A stretch of 64,000 nucleotides of DNA from Hymenobacter sp. BT559 (lineage in GTDB: Bacteria > Bacteroidota > Bacteroidia > Cytophagales > Hymenobacteraceae): positions 496,001-560,000 of the forward strand of contig NZ_JAELXV010000002.1 of assembly GCF_016427535.1 (NCBI RefSeq), written 5' to 3'. Position numbers and translations under genes: made by a program. The first letter of the stretch is position 1. Every line of letters begins with the position of its first letter. This document shows positions 26,643 through 35,407 of this stretch, one piece after another. Below the pieces are notes generated by a model. That model searched no databases. It saw nothing but the letters and a program-made list of their open reading frames with translations, and had not been told where the DNA came from.

Positions 26643-27167
26643 TTACCTAGGCTTGCGCATAAACCAGAAAACGTTGGTCATGCAGCGCGCAGCGAAGCAG
26701 CTCGCGTGCTGACGTCTGCAAGCGTCATTGATTACTGCGCCACGCGAGCTGCTTCGCTGCGCGCTGCATGACCAACGTTTTCTAAATTTCACTGATTAGA
26801 AGACGTATTTATTGCTTATTATCTTGCTGAATATTAGCATGCTAATGGCCGATAATTCGAGCAGTATGCAAAGTAGGCCCGAACAAAATTCTGGCAATGC
26901 AGTTTGAAGCGCCCTAGGCCTCAAGTGCCTTTGCTACTCATGCCCTTTCTCGCAGCCTGCTGTTTGTGTTGTTGTCGCCCGGCAGGCGAGGCGTGTTGTT
27001 GCGCGTAGTTACAGGCAATTCGTTGCGACGAGGCCAAGCCAAATCTCTCATCTTTTGCGGGTAGCGCCAAACGCCAGCTTACGGCGGTGGCCGGCACGTC
27101 AGCTTTTTGCAAAGCCATGACGTACAAGCAGCTATCCTTTATGATATAACCAGTCTCCCCACTCTTT
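26643..27167. other. Intergenic region with a large hairpin
   Basis: 525 bp between the MBL hydrolase and the TonB receptor. The first part carries the 43-bp inverted repeat listed separately. From about 26790 to 27167 it is partly AT-rich and I see no gene; open frames antisense to the receptor start (26921-27541) are not credible. The receptor promoter should lie here, but no clear TTTG/TAnnTTTG pair is visible. Confidence 0.5.
26666..26783. repeat. Perfect 43-bp inverted repeat (REP-like element, copy 2)
   Basis: Left arm 26666-26708 and right arm 26741-26783 are exact reverse complements, separated by 32 bases. The arms contain GTCATGC and GCGAAGCA, the same core as the elements at 69-215 and 48034-48134, though the remaining bases differ. 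It lies 24 bases after the MBL hydrolase stop codon. Confidence 0.95.
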
Positions 27168-29975
27168 ATGAAAAAAAGCCTACTTACGCCCCTGCTGGTC
27201 GTTACGGCGCTGGCCGCCCACGCCCAGAAGATTACCGTGACCGGCCGCGTGCTCAGTGCCACTGGCGAGGCCCAGCCTGGCGCCACCGTGCTGGAGCGCG
27301 GCACCACCAACGGCACCGCTACCGGGGCCAATGGCGAGTACTCGCTCTCGGTATCGCCGCAGGCCACGCTTACAATCTCGGCTCTAGGTTTTGCCACGCA
27401 GCAGGTGTCCGTGCAAGGCCGCACCACCTTGGAAGTGCGCCTGGTGGCCTCAGCCACCGACTTAGGCGACGTGGTGGTAACGGGTTCGCGGGCAGCCATT
27501 GGACGCTCTAATGTGCTGACGGCCTCGCCGGTAGATGTCATTTCGGCCCGCGAAATAAAAGCCTTTGCCCAAACCGACGTGAGCCAGGTGCTGACCTACG
27601 TGGCCCCATCGTTTCAGTCGTCGCGCCAAACCATCTCGGATGGTACCGATGCCGCCGACCCCGCTACACTACGCGGCCTAGGTCCCGACCAAGTACTGGT
27701 GCTGGTGAATGGCAAGCGCCGCTACCAGCAGGCGCTGGTGAACATCAACGGTACGGTGGGCCGCGGCTCGGTGGGTACCGATCTCAACGTGATACCCACG
27801 GCCGCCATCAAGCGCATTGAGGTGCTGCGCGATGGCGCGGCCGCGCTCTACGGCTCCGATGCCATCGCGGGCGTTATCAACATTCAGCTCAAGGACGACA
27901 CCACCGGCGTGCAGGCCACCGGCCTGTATGGCCAAACGGTGGAGAGCGACGGCAAAACCGAGCAGGCCGACATCAACATTGGCATTGGCCTGAACCACCG
28001 TGGCTTCCTCGACATCGGGGGGCAGCTGCTGAACCGTGGCTACACTAATCGGGCGTTCGCCGATACGGCACCGCTCATCTACTCGGGCGATGCCAGCGGC
28101 AACTACCCGGCCTCGGCCAATACCGAGCAAGCCCGCCGCGACCTGAAGGCTCAGGACGATGCCCTAGTGGCGCAGCGCGGCTACGACCGCAATAATATTC
28201 GGGTAGGCCAGTCGGCATTGCGTAATTTCTCGGGCTTTCTGAATGCGGGCTACCGCCTAGGTCGCGGCTATGAGGTATACCTGATGGGCAACGCCGCCTA
28301 CCGTACCAGCCATGCCGCCGGCTTCAACCGCCTGCCTACGGCTCTCACCCAGATAGACCTTAACATCTATCCCAATGGCTATCTGCCATTCATCGATGTT
28401 ACGCTCTACGACCAATCAGCCATCGTGGGCCTGCGCAAAACGGTTGGTGGCTTTGCGGCTGACCTAAGCAATACTTTCGGTCGCAACGAGATGGCTTACA
28501 ACGTGTCGGGCTCCGTAAATGCCTCGCTGCCCCAAGGGCCAAACTTAGTGGGCGTGAACCCGACTAATTTCTATGCTGGGCGGCTAGCCTTTTTGCAGAA
28601 TACCACTAACATAGGCTTCTCGCGGCGCTTCGAGCAAGTGGGGCCGCTAGCTACACTCAACGTGGCTTTTGGTGGCGAGTTTCGGGTTGATAATTTCTTG
28701 ATTGGACGAGGGGAATATGCCTCGTATATCAACTTGCAGCGGCCAGTTGGGGCGGGCTTTGCTGCCGCTGGCTCGCAGGTATTTCCGGGCTATCAGCCCC
28801 AGGATGAAGTAAACAAATCGCGCACCAACCTAGCCGGCTACGTAGACCTAGAAAGTGACATCTCAGAGCGCCTGCTGGTGCATCTAGCTGGCCGCGCCGA
28901 GCGATACAGCGACTTTGGTGGCAACGTGAGTGGGCAGGCCAGCGCCCGCTTTAGCATTATCGAGGGGGTAGCGGTGCGCGGTACCATCGGCAATGGCTTT
29001 CGGGCGCCTTCGCTTCAGCAGCGCTATTTCACTAGCACAGCGACTCAGTTTGTGAGTGGCAACCCCCGCCAGGTGCTCACAGCCAACAATGACAGCCCCA
29101 TCGTGCGCAATGATGTGACTAACAGCGTGCAGCCGGGCTTCGGAGTAGAAGCATTGAAGCAGGAAAAATCGACTAACTACAGCCTAGGATTGACGGCCCG
29201 CTTCCTACGCACTTTCACGTTTACGGCCGACTTGTATCAGATTGATATTCGTGACCGCATTGTGCTTTCGTCGCAATTCACGACCAGTAACCCTACGGTA
29301 GCTACCATTCTGCGTAACACGCAGGTAAGTTCTGTTCAATTCTTCGCCAATGCTGTGAACACGCGCACGCGGGGTATCGACGTGGTGCTGAGCGAGCGTC
29401 TGCGTCTGAACGAGCGCAGTAACCTAGGCTTCACAGCCGCCGCTAACTTCAACGAGACGGTGGTGCGTAGCTTCAACAGCTCGTCGAGTACCATCAACAA
29501 CGACCAAACCGCTGGTACTGCTAACCTGCAAAACACACTCTTCAACCGCCAGCAGCGTACCCGCCTCGAAAACGGTAACCCGCGCAGCAAAATCCTACTC
29601 ACGGCCAATTATAGCATCGGTAAGTTTGGGGTTGAAGCCCGTAGCGTGCGCTTTGGGGAAGTGCAAACGAAAGACCAAGACCCGGCCCGCTCGTACCTCG
29701 ACCAAACCTACTCGGCTAAGTGGATTACGGACCTTACCGTGAGCTATCAGCTCATCAAGCAAGTGGGCCTGACGGTAGGTGTTAACAACCTGTTCAATGT
29801 ATATCCCGACCGAGTTATCGTGGACCCGCGCAACGACCCCAACAATTTTGCGGTGGGGGCCAACAGCTACAGTTCTAGCATCGACAACTCAAATCGGGGC
29901 CGCTTCCTGTACAACGCCAATCAGTTCGGCTTTAACGGCGCCTATTACTTCACGCGCCTTGCCGTGACGCTATAA
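27168..29975 (+). CDS. TonB-dependent outer-membrane receptor
   Basis: 935 residues: signal peptide (about 1-20), a carboxypeptidase-regulatory-like beta-sandwich (about 22-95, VTGRVLSATGEAQPGATVLE), a plug domain (about 100-240; DVVVTGSRAAI, VLVLVNGKRRY, IKRIEVLRDGAAALYGSDAIAGVINI), and a ~690-residue barrel. Such receptors import iron complexes, vitamins or glycans with TonB energy. No SusD partner is next to it, so this is a stand-alone receptor; cargo is unknown. Wobble positions are less GC-rich in its second half than in neighbouring genes. Confidence 0.93.
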   Translation: MKKSLLTPLLVVTALAAHAQKITVTGRVLSATGEAQPGATVLERGTTNGTATGANGEYSLSVSPQATLTISALGFATQQVSVQGRTTLEVRLVASATDLGDVVVTGSRAAIGRSNVLTASPVDVISAREIKAFAQTDVSQVLTYVAPSFQSSRQTISDGTDAADPATLRGLGPDQVLVLVNGKRRYQQALVNINGTVGRGSVGTDLNVIPTAAIKRIEVLRDGAAALYGSDAIAGVINIQLKDDTTGVQATGLYGQTVESDGKTEQADINIGIGLNHRGFLDIGGQLLNRGYTNRAFADTAPLIYSGDASGNYPASANTEQARRDLKAQDDALVAQRGYDRNNIRVGQSALRNFSGFLNAGYRLGRGYEVYLMGNAAYRTSHAAGFNRLPTALTQIDLNIYPNGYLPFIDVTLYDQSAIVGLRKTVGGFAADLSNTFGRNEMAYNVSGSVNASLPQGPNLVGVNPTNFYAGRLAFLQNTTNIGFSRRFEQVGPLATLNVAFGGEFRVDNFLIGRGEYASYINLQRPVGAGFAAAGSQVFPGYQPQDEVNKSRTNLAGYVDLESDISERLLVHLAGRAERYSDFGGNVSGQASARFSIIEGVAVRGTIGNGFRAPSLQQRYFTSTATQFVSGNPRQVLTANNDSPIVRNDVTNSVQPGFGVEALKQEKSTNYSLGLTARFLRTFTFTADLYQIDIRDRIVLSSQFTTSNPTVATILRNTQVSSVQFFANAVNTRTRGIDVVLSERLRLNERSNLGFTAAANFNETVVRSFNSSSSTINNDQTAGTANLQNTLFNRQQRTRLENGNPRSKILLTANYSIGKFGVEARSVRFGEVQTKDQDPARSYLDQTYSAKWITDLTVSYQLIKQVGLTVGVNNLFNVYPDRVIVDPRNDPNNFAVGANSYSSSIDNSNRGRFLYNANQFGFNGAYYFTRLAVTL

Positions 29976-30025
29976 AGGGAAAACGCCCTAGGTTGGTACA
30001 AAATCGTCCTAGGCTAGTACAAAGC

Positions 30026-30061
30026 AAAAAGCCCGTTCCATTTATGTGGAACGGGCTTTTT
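30026..30061. terminator. Bidirectional terminator between convergent genes
   Basis: AAAAAGCCCGTTCCA (30026-30040) pairs with TGGAACGGGCTTTTT (30047-30061) around a six-base loop; A and T runs serve both the TonB receptor (plus) and the OmpA lipoprotein (minus). Confidence 0.9.
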
Positions 30062-30085
30062 GTTGCAAATCGGCCAGCAAGATAC

Positions 30086-31099
30086 CTAGGGCTTGGTAGT
30101 TGTGCCGCTGCTATTGCTGTCCAGTATCTGAAATAGCTCGTCGAGCTTAGGTGTCAAAATAATCTCGGTGCGGCGGTTGAGGGCCTTATCCTGGGGTGTG
30201 CTATTGCTGGCTACGGGCACGTACTGCGAGCGGCCCGAGGCCGTGATGCGGCTGGGCTCGACGCCACTGTTGGTGAGCAGGCGGGCGATGTCGGTGGCGC
30301 GCAGGGCGCTTAGGTCCCAGTTGTCAGTAATGCCACCGGTGGGGCGCATGGGTACGTTATCGGTGTGGCCTTCTACCACCACGTTCACGTCTTTTTGCTC
30401 TTGCAGCACGGCCGCTAGTTTTTTAAGGGCTTCTTGGCCTTTGGGGTCTACCTTGGTCGAGCCCGACTTGAAGAGTAGCTGCTCGGAGAGCGATACATAC
30501 ACTTTGCCGTCCTTGAGCTTCACTTGCAGGTCCTTGGAATTGAAGCTGAGCAGGGCGTTGCTCACGCGAGCCTTCAAGTCATTTACGGCCTTATCCTTTT
30601 CGGCGAGCGCCTGGGTCAGTTCGGTTAGCTTGGCCTCGCGGGCGGCTAGGTCAGCCTTCGACTTACGCAGGCTCTGGTCGAGCGTGCCCAGCTCGGCCTC
30701 GCGGGTGGCGAGGTCCTTGGCCAATTTGCCATACTCATTGTTGCGGTCGGCAAGGGCGCGGTCGCTGTTCTTGAGCAGCTTATCGTAGCTCTCGGTGAGC
30801 TGGTTATAGAGCGTGCGGGTGCGGCGCAGGGAGTTACCGTTCTGGGTCGAGTCGGCGACCAGTCGCTTCTGGTCGGTGCGCAGCTCATTCAGCACGTCGT
30901 TAGTTTTTTGTAGGTCGGCCTTAAGCTGGCGCACCTGCTGCTCGGCGGCGAGGCGCGCCTCCTGCTCGTTGCGCTGGCGTGCCTGCAAGTCGTCGTAGCG
31001 CTTGGCCGTCACGCAGCTAGGCAGCGTAAGCGTGGTGGCAGCTAGTAGAGCCACGCCCAGTGGATACGCCCGGCGAACCGTAAATTTCGCAGAAAACAT
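30086..31099 (-). CDS. OmpA-family lipoprotein with coiled coil
   Basis: 337 residues. Signal and lipobox LPSC at about residues 26-29 (start ATG 31097-31099). A long coiled coil (about 32-185) rich in Lys, Glu, Gln and Leu (DLQARQRNEQEARLAAEQQV...) leads to a peptidoglycan-binding OmpA domain with VVVEGHTDNVP, LSALRATDIARLL, ITASGRSQYVPVA and RRTEIILTPK. It probably tethers the outer membrane to the cell wall at a distance set by the coil. Transcribed away from accD. Confidence 0.87.
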   Translation of the reverse strand: MFSAKFTVRRAYPLGVALLAATTLTLPSCVTAKRYDDLQARQRNEQEARLAAEQQVRQLKADLQKTNDVLNELRTDQKRLVADSTQNGNSLRRTRTLYNQLTESYDKLLKNSDRALADRNNEYGKLAKDLATREAELGTLDQSLRKSKADLAAREAKLTELTQALAEKDKAVNDLKARVSNALLSFNSKDLQVKLKDGKVYVSLSEQLLFKSGSTKVDPKGQEALKKLAAVLQEQKDVNVVVEGHTDNVPMRPTGGITDNWDLSALRATDIARLLTNSGVEPSRITASGRSQYVPVASNSTPQDKALNRRTEIILTPKLDELFQILDSNSSGTTTKP

Positions 31100-31152
31100 A
31101 AGTGGAAGAAAAATGAGTTTTGTCTGCCAAGTTACCGCAATTTCCGCTGCCG

Positions 31153-31160
31153 TACCTTTG
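31153..31160 (+). promoter_or_regulatory. Candidate -7 element upstream of accD
   Basis: TACCTTTG matches TAnnTTTG but lies about 195 bases before the accD ATG, which would give a long leader. No -33 element at the right spacing. Alternatively it is chance. Confidence 0.3.
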
Positions 31161-31356
31161 CCCACCTTTCTGCCCTTGCGCAGCGTGCCCGGCCCTGTTT
31201 GCGCTGGGTATGCTGGCGGGCCGGGGGGTAGCTGCCCCTCCGTTTACCCACAGCCTGGCCTCGCTGCCAGTTAGTTTTACTGCTTCTACACGTACTCACC
31301 CGCATTTTTTAGTGGCTGGCTTCGGGCCGCTGCTACTAGCGTTCTCCCCATTATCT

Positions 31357-32202
31357 ATGGCTTGGTTCAAGCGACAGGAAAAAGGTATTATTACCCCTAC
31401 CGAGCAAAAGAAAGAGACCCCCGATGGCCTCTGGTATAAATGCCCTGAGTGTAAAACGGTGGTCACGATGGCCGAGCACCGGCGCCTCAACTACGTGTGT
31501 GGCAATTGTAGCCACCACGACCGCATCGATGCCGGCACGTATTTCGAGCTGCTTTTCGATGAGGGGCAGTACGAAGAGCTAGACGGCAACATGACCTCGG
31601 GCGACCCGCTGCATTTTGTTGATACCAAAGCGTATCCGCAGCGGGTGCAGTCTACCGAGAAAAACACCGGCCTTAAGGATGCCGTGCGCACGGCCCACGG
31701 CCAAAGCGCTGGCCAGCCGCTGGTTATTGCAGCCATGGACTTCCGCTTCATCGGCGGCTCGATGGGCTCGGTAGTGGGGGAGAAGATAGCCCGCGCCATC
31801 GACTACGCCCGCCAAAACCGGGTGCCCTTCCTGATGATTTCACGCTCGGGCGGCGCGCGCATGATGGAAGCCGGCTATTCGCTGATGCAAATGGCCAAAA
31901 CTTCGGCCAAGCTGGCCCTGCTGGCCGAGGCCGGCATTCCCTACGTGAGCCTGCTCACCGACCCCACCACGGGCGGCGTTACGGCTTCCTTCGCCATGCT
32001 CGGCGACTTCAACATTGCGGAGCCCGGCGCCCTCATCGGCTTTGCCGGCCCGCGAGTTATCAAAGAAACCATTGGCAAAGACCTACCTAAGGGCTTCCAG
32101 AGCGCGGAGTTTGTGCTCGAGCACGGTTTCCTCGACTTCATCGTGGACCGCCGCGAGCTGAAGCAGCGCTTGGCCGACCTTCTAGGTATGGTAAAGAAGT
32201 AA
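31357..32202 (+). CDS. accD: Acetyl-CoA carboxylase carboxyltransferase subunit beta
   Basis: 281 residues, the usual length. N-terminal zinc ribbon with Cys29, Cys32, Cys48 and Cys51 (CPEC...CGNC), then the carboxyltransferase core ([65 protein letters not shown]). With AccA it moves the carboxyl group from biotin to acetyl-CoA, the first step of fatty acid synthesis. The ATG 31357 is chosen over longer frames because the [11 protein letters not shown] start is the normal N-terminus. accA is not in the window. Confidence 0.96.
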   Translation: MAWFKRQEKGIITPTEQKKETPDGLWYKCPECKTVVTMAEHRRLNYVCGNCSHHDRIDAGTYFELLFDEGQYEELDGNMTSGDPLHFVDTKAYPQRVQSTEKNTGLKDAVRTAHGQSAGQPLVIAAMDFRFIGGSMGSVVGEKIARAIDYARQNRVPFLMISRSGGARMMEAGYSLMQMAKTSAKLALLAEAGIPYVSLLTDPTTGGVTASFAMLGDFNIAEPGALIGFAGPRVIKETIGKDLPKGFQSAEFVLEHGFLDFIVDRRELKQRLADLLGMVKK

Positions 32203-32380
32203 TCAGAAGAGTAAGTAAGGCGCTAAGGAAAAGCTTAATTTCAGCTTTTTGCCTTCCCTCACCGTTACCGGCCTGCCCGCTTTGGCACAGCCTTTGAAAA
32301 GCCTATCCCCAACAACCGGGGTGGGCTTTTTCGTATACTGCTCGGTTGTAAAGCCACAACTTTCTTTAACACCCGTCCCC

Positions 32381-33124
32381 ATGACAACTCCTAAGACCTT
32401 CTTGGCCACGCTGATGGCCTTTGTAATGCTGCTTGGTTCGTGCGCTTCTTCGCGCCAGACTACCACCCAGCCCGACCTATCGAGCAACAACGGCACCGGG
32501 GCCCGCAAAACCGGTATGACTAAGGCCAATAAAGGTGGCCTCATCGGGGCCGGCGGCGGCGCGGTGCTGGGTGGCGTAGTAGGCGGCCTCCTGGGGGGCG
32601 GCCGGGGTACGGCGGCTGGCGCCATCCTGGGGGCTGCCGTAGGTGGCGGCACGGGCGCTATCATCGGTCGCCGCATGGACAAGCAGGCTGCTGAGCTGCA
32701 GCGCGACATGGCCAATGCCAAAGTAGAGCGCGTGGGCGAAGGCATCAAAATCACGTTCGACTCGGGCATCCTCTTCGACACAAACAGCAGCTCGCTGCGC
32801 CCGGCCTCGCAGGCTGACATCTCGAAGCTGGCCGCTACGCTCCAGAAATATGCCGACACCAACGTGCTGGTAGAAGGTCACACCGACAACACTGGTACCG
32901 ATGCCATCAACCAACCCCTGAGCGAGCGCCGTGCCCAAGCCGTGGCCAACAGCCTGACGGCCCAGGAAGTAGCCAGCAGCCGCATTAGCACCAAGGGCCT
33001 CGGCTCGGCCGACCCCGTTGCTGACAACACCACCGCCGAAGGCCGCCAGGCTAACCGCCGTGTAGAGGTAGCTATCTACGCCAACGAGAAAATGAAGAAG
33101 GCCGCTGAGGCCGGCACGCTATAA
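32381..33124 (+). CDS. OmpA-family lipoprotein with glycine-zipper segment (first)
   Basis: 247 residues. Start ATG 32381; lipobox GSC at about residues 19-21. Residues about 50-95 form a glycine zipper (repeated GGxxGGxxGG, with GLIGAGGGAVLGGVVG), a membrane-active or helix-packing segment. Then an OmpA domain: GILFDTNSSSLRP, VLVEGHTDNTG, LSERRAQAVAN, ANRRVEVAI. Very similar in order to the gene at 33742-34455, and the small zipper gene between them shares the zipper, so the three look like a local duplication series. Probably cell-envelope integrity; exact role unknown. Confidence 0.85.
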   Translation: MTTPKTFLATLMAFVMLLGSCASSRQTTTQPDLSSNNGTGARKTGMTKANKGGLIGAGGGAVLGGVVGGLLGGGRGTAAGAILGAAVGGGTGAIIGRRMDKQAAELQRDMANAKVERVGEGIKITFDSGILFDTNSSSLRPASQADISKLAATLQKYADTNVLVEGHTDNTGTDAINQPLSERRAQAVANSLTAQEVASSRISTKGLGSADPVADNTTAEGRQANRRVEVAIYANEKMKKAAEAGTL

Positions 33125-33154
33125 CAACGCAATCGGCTTGATAAGCTGAACTTT

Positions 33155-33189
33155 AAAAAGCCTGAGCCGGTAACGCTCAGGCTTTTTTT
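33155..33189 (+). terminator. Terminator after first OmpA/zipper gene
   Basis: Stem AAAAAGCCTGAGC (33155-33167) pairs with GCTCAGGCTTTTT, loop CGGTAAC, followed by T-run to 33187. Confidence 0.85.
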
Positions 33190-33282
33190 GTGCGCCAAGC
33201 ACAACCTAGGATTTCGCTGTTTCGTTAAAGCTCACTGTGTAGCGGCACGCTACGTTCCCTTCCTCTAAACTTCCTCTTTGTT

Positions 33283-33558
33283 ATGAAAGCGTTTGCCAGA
33301 ATCTTCGTTTTACTGTTGACTTTTATCGTATTAGGCAGTTCGGCAGTGCAAGCCCAGGACCGTAAAGGTTGGAGCCGCAAAGCCAAAGGTGCTGCTATCG
33401 GCGGTGGTGCCGGGGCGGTAACTGGTGCCGTAATTGGCGGCACGAAAGGCGCTCTCATTGGTACAGCTGCTGGCGTAGTAGGCGGTGGCCTCATCGGCCG
33501 CAACCAAGACAAGAAGAAAGACCCCGCTCGCTACTATCGCTATAAAAACAAAAAATAA
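33283..33558 (+). CDS. Small exported glycine-zipper protein
   Basis: 91 residues. Signal peptide (about 1-24, cleavage after VQAQ), a zipper segment (KGAAIGGGAGAVTGAVIGG...) and a short basic tail (GRNQDKKKDPARYYRYKNKK). Similar to YMGG-like glycine-zipper proteins of Bacteroidota. It has no OmpA domain, unlike its two neighbours, and may be a stripped version. Envelope location is inferred from the signal. Confidence 0.78.
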   Translation: MKAFARIFVLLLTFIVLGSSAVQAQDRKGWSRKAKGAAIGGGAGAVTGAVIGGTKGALIGTAAGVVGGGLIGRNQDKKKDPARYYRYKNKK

Positions 33559-33573
33559 GCTGCTCCGCAGCGC

Positions 33574-33602
33574 AAAGCCCGGCCCACCAGCCGGGCTTTT
33601 TT
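33574..33602 (+). terminator. Terminator after the small zipper gene
   Basis: AAAGCCCGGC (33574-33583) pairs with GCCGGGCTTT (33590-33599) around CCACCA, then T-run. Confidence 0.85.
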
Positions 33603-33741
33603 GTGCCCTAGGTAGTCTCAATTGTAGTTGCGCCGTAAAAGGCCGCTGATATTTGGCAAGGTGGTTGTAACGTACCGAACTTGCCAGCTCATAGCTGCTC
33701 CATTCAACCCGTCACCATTTTTACATTCCACTTATAAGTTC

Positions 33742-34455
33742 ATGAAGACCCTACGCTTTTCTTTCTCCTACCTGCTTGCGTTGTTGCTACTGGTAGGGCA
33801 CTTCGCACAGGCTCAATCGACCGTATCGACTGCTAAGCCCAAAGGCATGAGCAAAACCGCGAAAGGCGGTATCATTGGTGGCTTGGGCGGCGCAGCTGGC
33901 GGTGCCATTCTAGGCCGCGTTATTGGTGGTAAGTCGGGCACGGCAAAGGGTGCCATCCTAGGTGCCGTAGTGGGCGGCGCGGGTGGCGCGCTCATCGGCC
34001 GCAAAATGGATAAGCAAGCCGCCGAGCTACGCCGCGACCTCGAAGGCGCCAAAGTAGAGCGTATTGGCGAAGGCATTAAAATCACGTTTGCCTCGGGCAT
34101 CCTGTTCGCTTCTAACTCGTCGAGCCTGACGCCCGCCGCTACGGGCAACATCGATGAGCTAGCCAACACGCTTCAGAAGTATGCCGACACCAACGTGGTA
34201 ATCGACGGCCACACCGACGCGTCGGGCTCCGATGCCATCAACCAGCCCCTGAGTCAGCGCCGCGCCCAAGCGGTGGCCAACGAGCTGACCGCCAAAGGTG
34301 TAGATACCAGCCGCATCACGGCTACTGGCTATGGCTCGTCGCAGCCCGTGGCCGACAACACATCGGTAGCCGGTAAGGCCGCCAACCGCCGCGTAGAGGT
34401 AGCCATCTTCGCCAACGAGAAGATGCAGAAAGCTGCCAAGCGTGGCCAACTGTAA
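33742..34455 (+). CDS. OmpA-family protein with glycine-zipper segment (second)
   Basis: 237 residues. ATG 33742 begins a signal peptide (MKTLRFSFSYLLALLLLVGHFAQAQ) with no lipobox, so unlike the gene at 32381 this copy should be soluble periplasmic or inserted through its zipper. Zipper about 40-90 (GGIIGGLGGAAGGAILG), OmpA domain with VVIDGHTDASG, LSQRRAQAVAN, ITATGYGSSQP and NRRVEVAIFANEKM. The OmpA part closely parallels the first copy (IKITFASGILFASNSSSLTP versus IKITFDSGILFDTNSSSLRP). Confidence 0.85.
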   Translation: MKTLRFSFSYLLALLLLVGHFAQAQSTVSTAKPKGMSKTAKGGIIGGLGGAAGGAILGRVIGGKSGTAKGAILGAVVGGAGGALIGRKMDKQAAELRRDLEGAKVERIGEGIKITFASGILFASNSSSLTPAATGNIDELANTLQKYADTNVVIDGHTDASGSDAINQPLSQRRAQAVANELTAKGVDTSRITATGYGSSQPVADNTSVAGKAANRRVEVAIFANEKMQKAAKRGQL

Positions 34456-34471
34456 GCGCTCTTGCACTGAG

Positions 34472-34504
34472 AAAAAAGCGGCTCCGCAAAGGGCCGCTTT
34501 TTTT
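34472..34504 (+). terminator. Terminator after second OmpA/zipper gene
   Basis: AAAAAAGCGGC (34472-34482) pairs with GCCGCTTTTTT (34493-34503), ten-base loop, T-run. Confidence 0.85.
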
Positions 34505-34551
34505 GTGCCTGCCACAACAACCTAGGGCTGGGCTTGGCGGTACAATTGCTT

Positions 34552-35328
34552 ATGCCAACTCCCGCCACCTACACTGCCTCCCCCACCGATAAGGCCCTGG
34601 CCGACCACACCAGCCTCAATGAGTTTTTTGGGCCAGTGCCTACCGCCGCCCGGCGCACGCCCATGCGCGAGCTCATCTCGACGCTGCTGTCGCACCGCAC
34701 CACCCACGCCGACGAGGAGCTGGCCTACGACCGCATGCTCGAAGCCTTTGGCGATTGGGAGGGCGTGCTGGCGGCCCCGCTCGACGACCTGATTCATGCC
34801 ATCCGCACCACGCGCTGGCCGGCCACGCAGGCGCCCCGCATTCAGGAAATTCTGCGGCGCATCAAGGCCGAAACGGGCGGCAGCTTCGACCTCGACTTCT
34901 TGGCCGACTGGCCCACCGAGCGCAGCATGGAGTGGCTGACCGACATGCCCGGCATCGGCCTGAAAACGGCGTCGCTGGTGCTGCTCTTTAATTTTCGCAA
35001 GCCCGTGCTGCCCGTCGATGCCCATGTGCACCGCGTGGCGCAGCGCGTGGGCTTCCTAGGTCCCAAGGTATCAGTCGAGAAAGCTCATGCCGTGCTGCTA
35101 GATATGCTAAAGCCTCACCTCGACCCCGAGGGGCTGTTCAACTTTCACAAGCATAATTACTGGCTGGGCCAGCAAATCTGCTTCTTTCAACGGCCCAATT
35201 GCCCCCGTTGCCCGCTCAAAGGCTTTTGCAGCTACTACCAAGAGCACTATGGCGAGGCCACGCCCGAGGCCCTAGCGGCCACTCCCAAGCACTGGGACGC
35301 AGCAGCCTGGGGCCAACTCCCGCACTAA
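34552..35328 (+). CDS. Endonuclease III-like DNA glycosylase with 4Fe-4S cluster
   Basis: 258 residues. HhH-GPD layout: helix-hairpin-helix MPGIGLKTASLVL with catalytic Lys138, general-base Asp156 (VDAHVHRVAQRVGF), and a C-terminal iron-sulfur loop with Cys210, Cys217, Cys220 and Cys226 (C-x6-C-x2-C-x5-C). Cleaves oxidised pyrimidines, or a related lesion, in base excision repair. The N-terminal ~30 residues are longer than in E. coli Nth and the sequence is a divergent relative, so I do not use the symbol nth. ATG 34552; TACAATTG four bases upstream is near the -7 consensus. Confidence 0.87.
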   Translation: MPTPATYTASPTDKALADHTSLNEFFGPVPTAARRTPMRELISTLLSHRTTHADEELAYDRMLEAFGDWEGVLAAPLDDLIHAIRTTRWPATQAPRIQEILRRIKAETGGSFDLDFLADWPTERSMEWLTDMPGIGLKTASLVLLFNFRKPVLPVDAHVHRVAQRVGFLGPKVSVEKAHAVLLDMLKPHLDPEGLFNFHKHNYWLGQQICFFQRPNCPRCPLKGFCSYYQEHYGEATPEALAATPKHWDAAAWGQLPH

Positions 35329-35407
35329 CTTTCGTAGGACGAACTTTGTAGTTCGCGTAGCTGTGGCATTTTCGCAGCCCCGCGAGCTACTCAGTTTGCC
35401 CTCAGCT

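Noticed and set aside
26921-27541. 206-codon open frame on the minus strand over the TonB receptor start
   Set aside because: Mirror frame: most lies antisense to the receptor coding region, with biased Ser/Thr/Arg composition and no domain.
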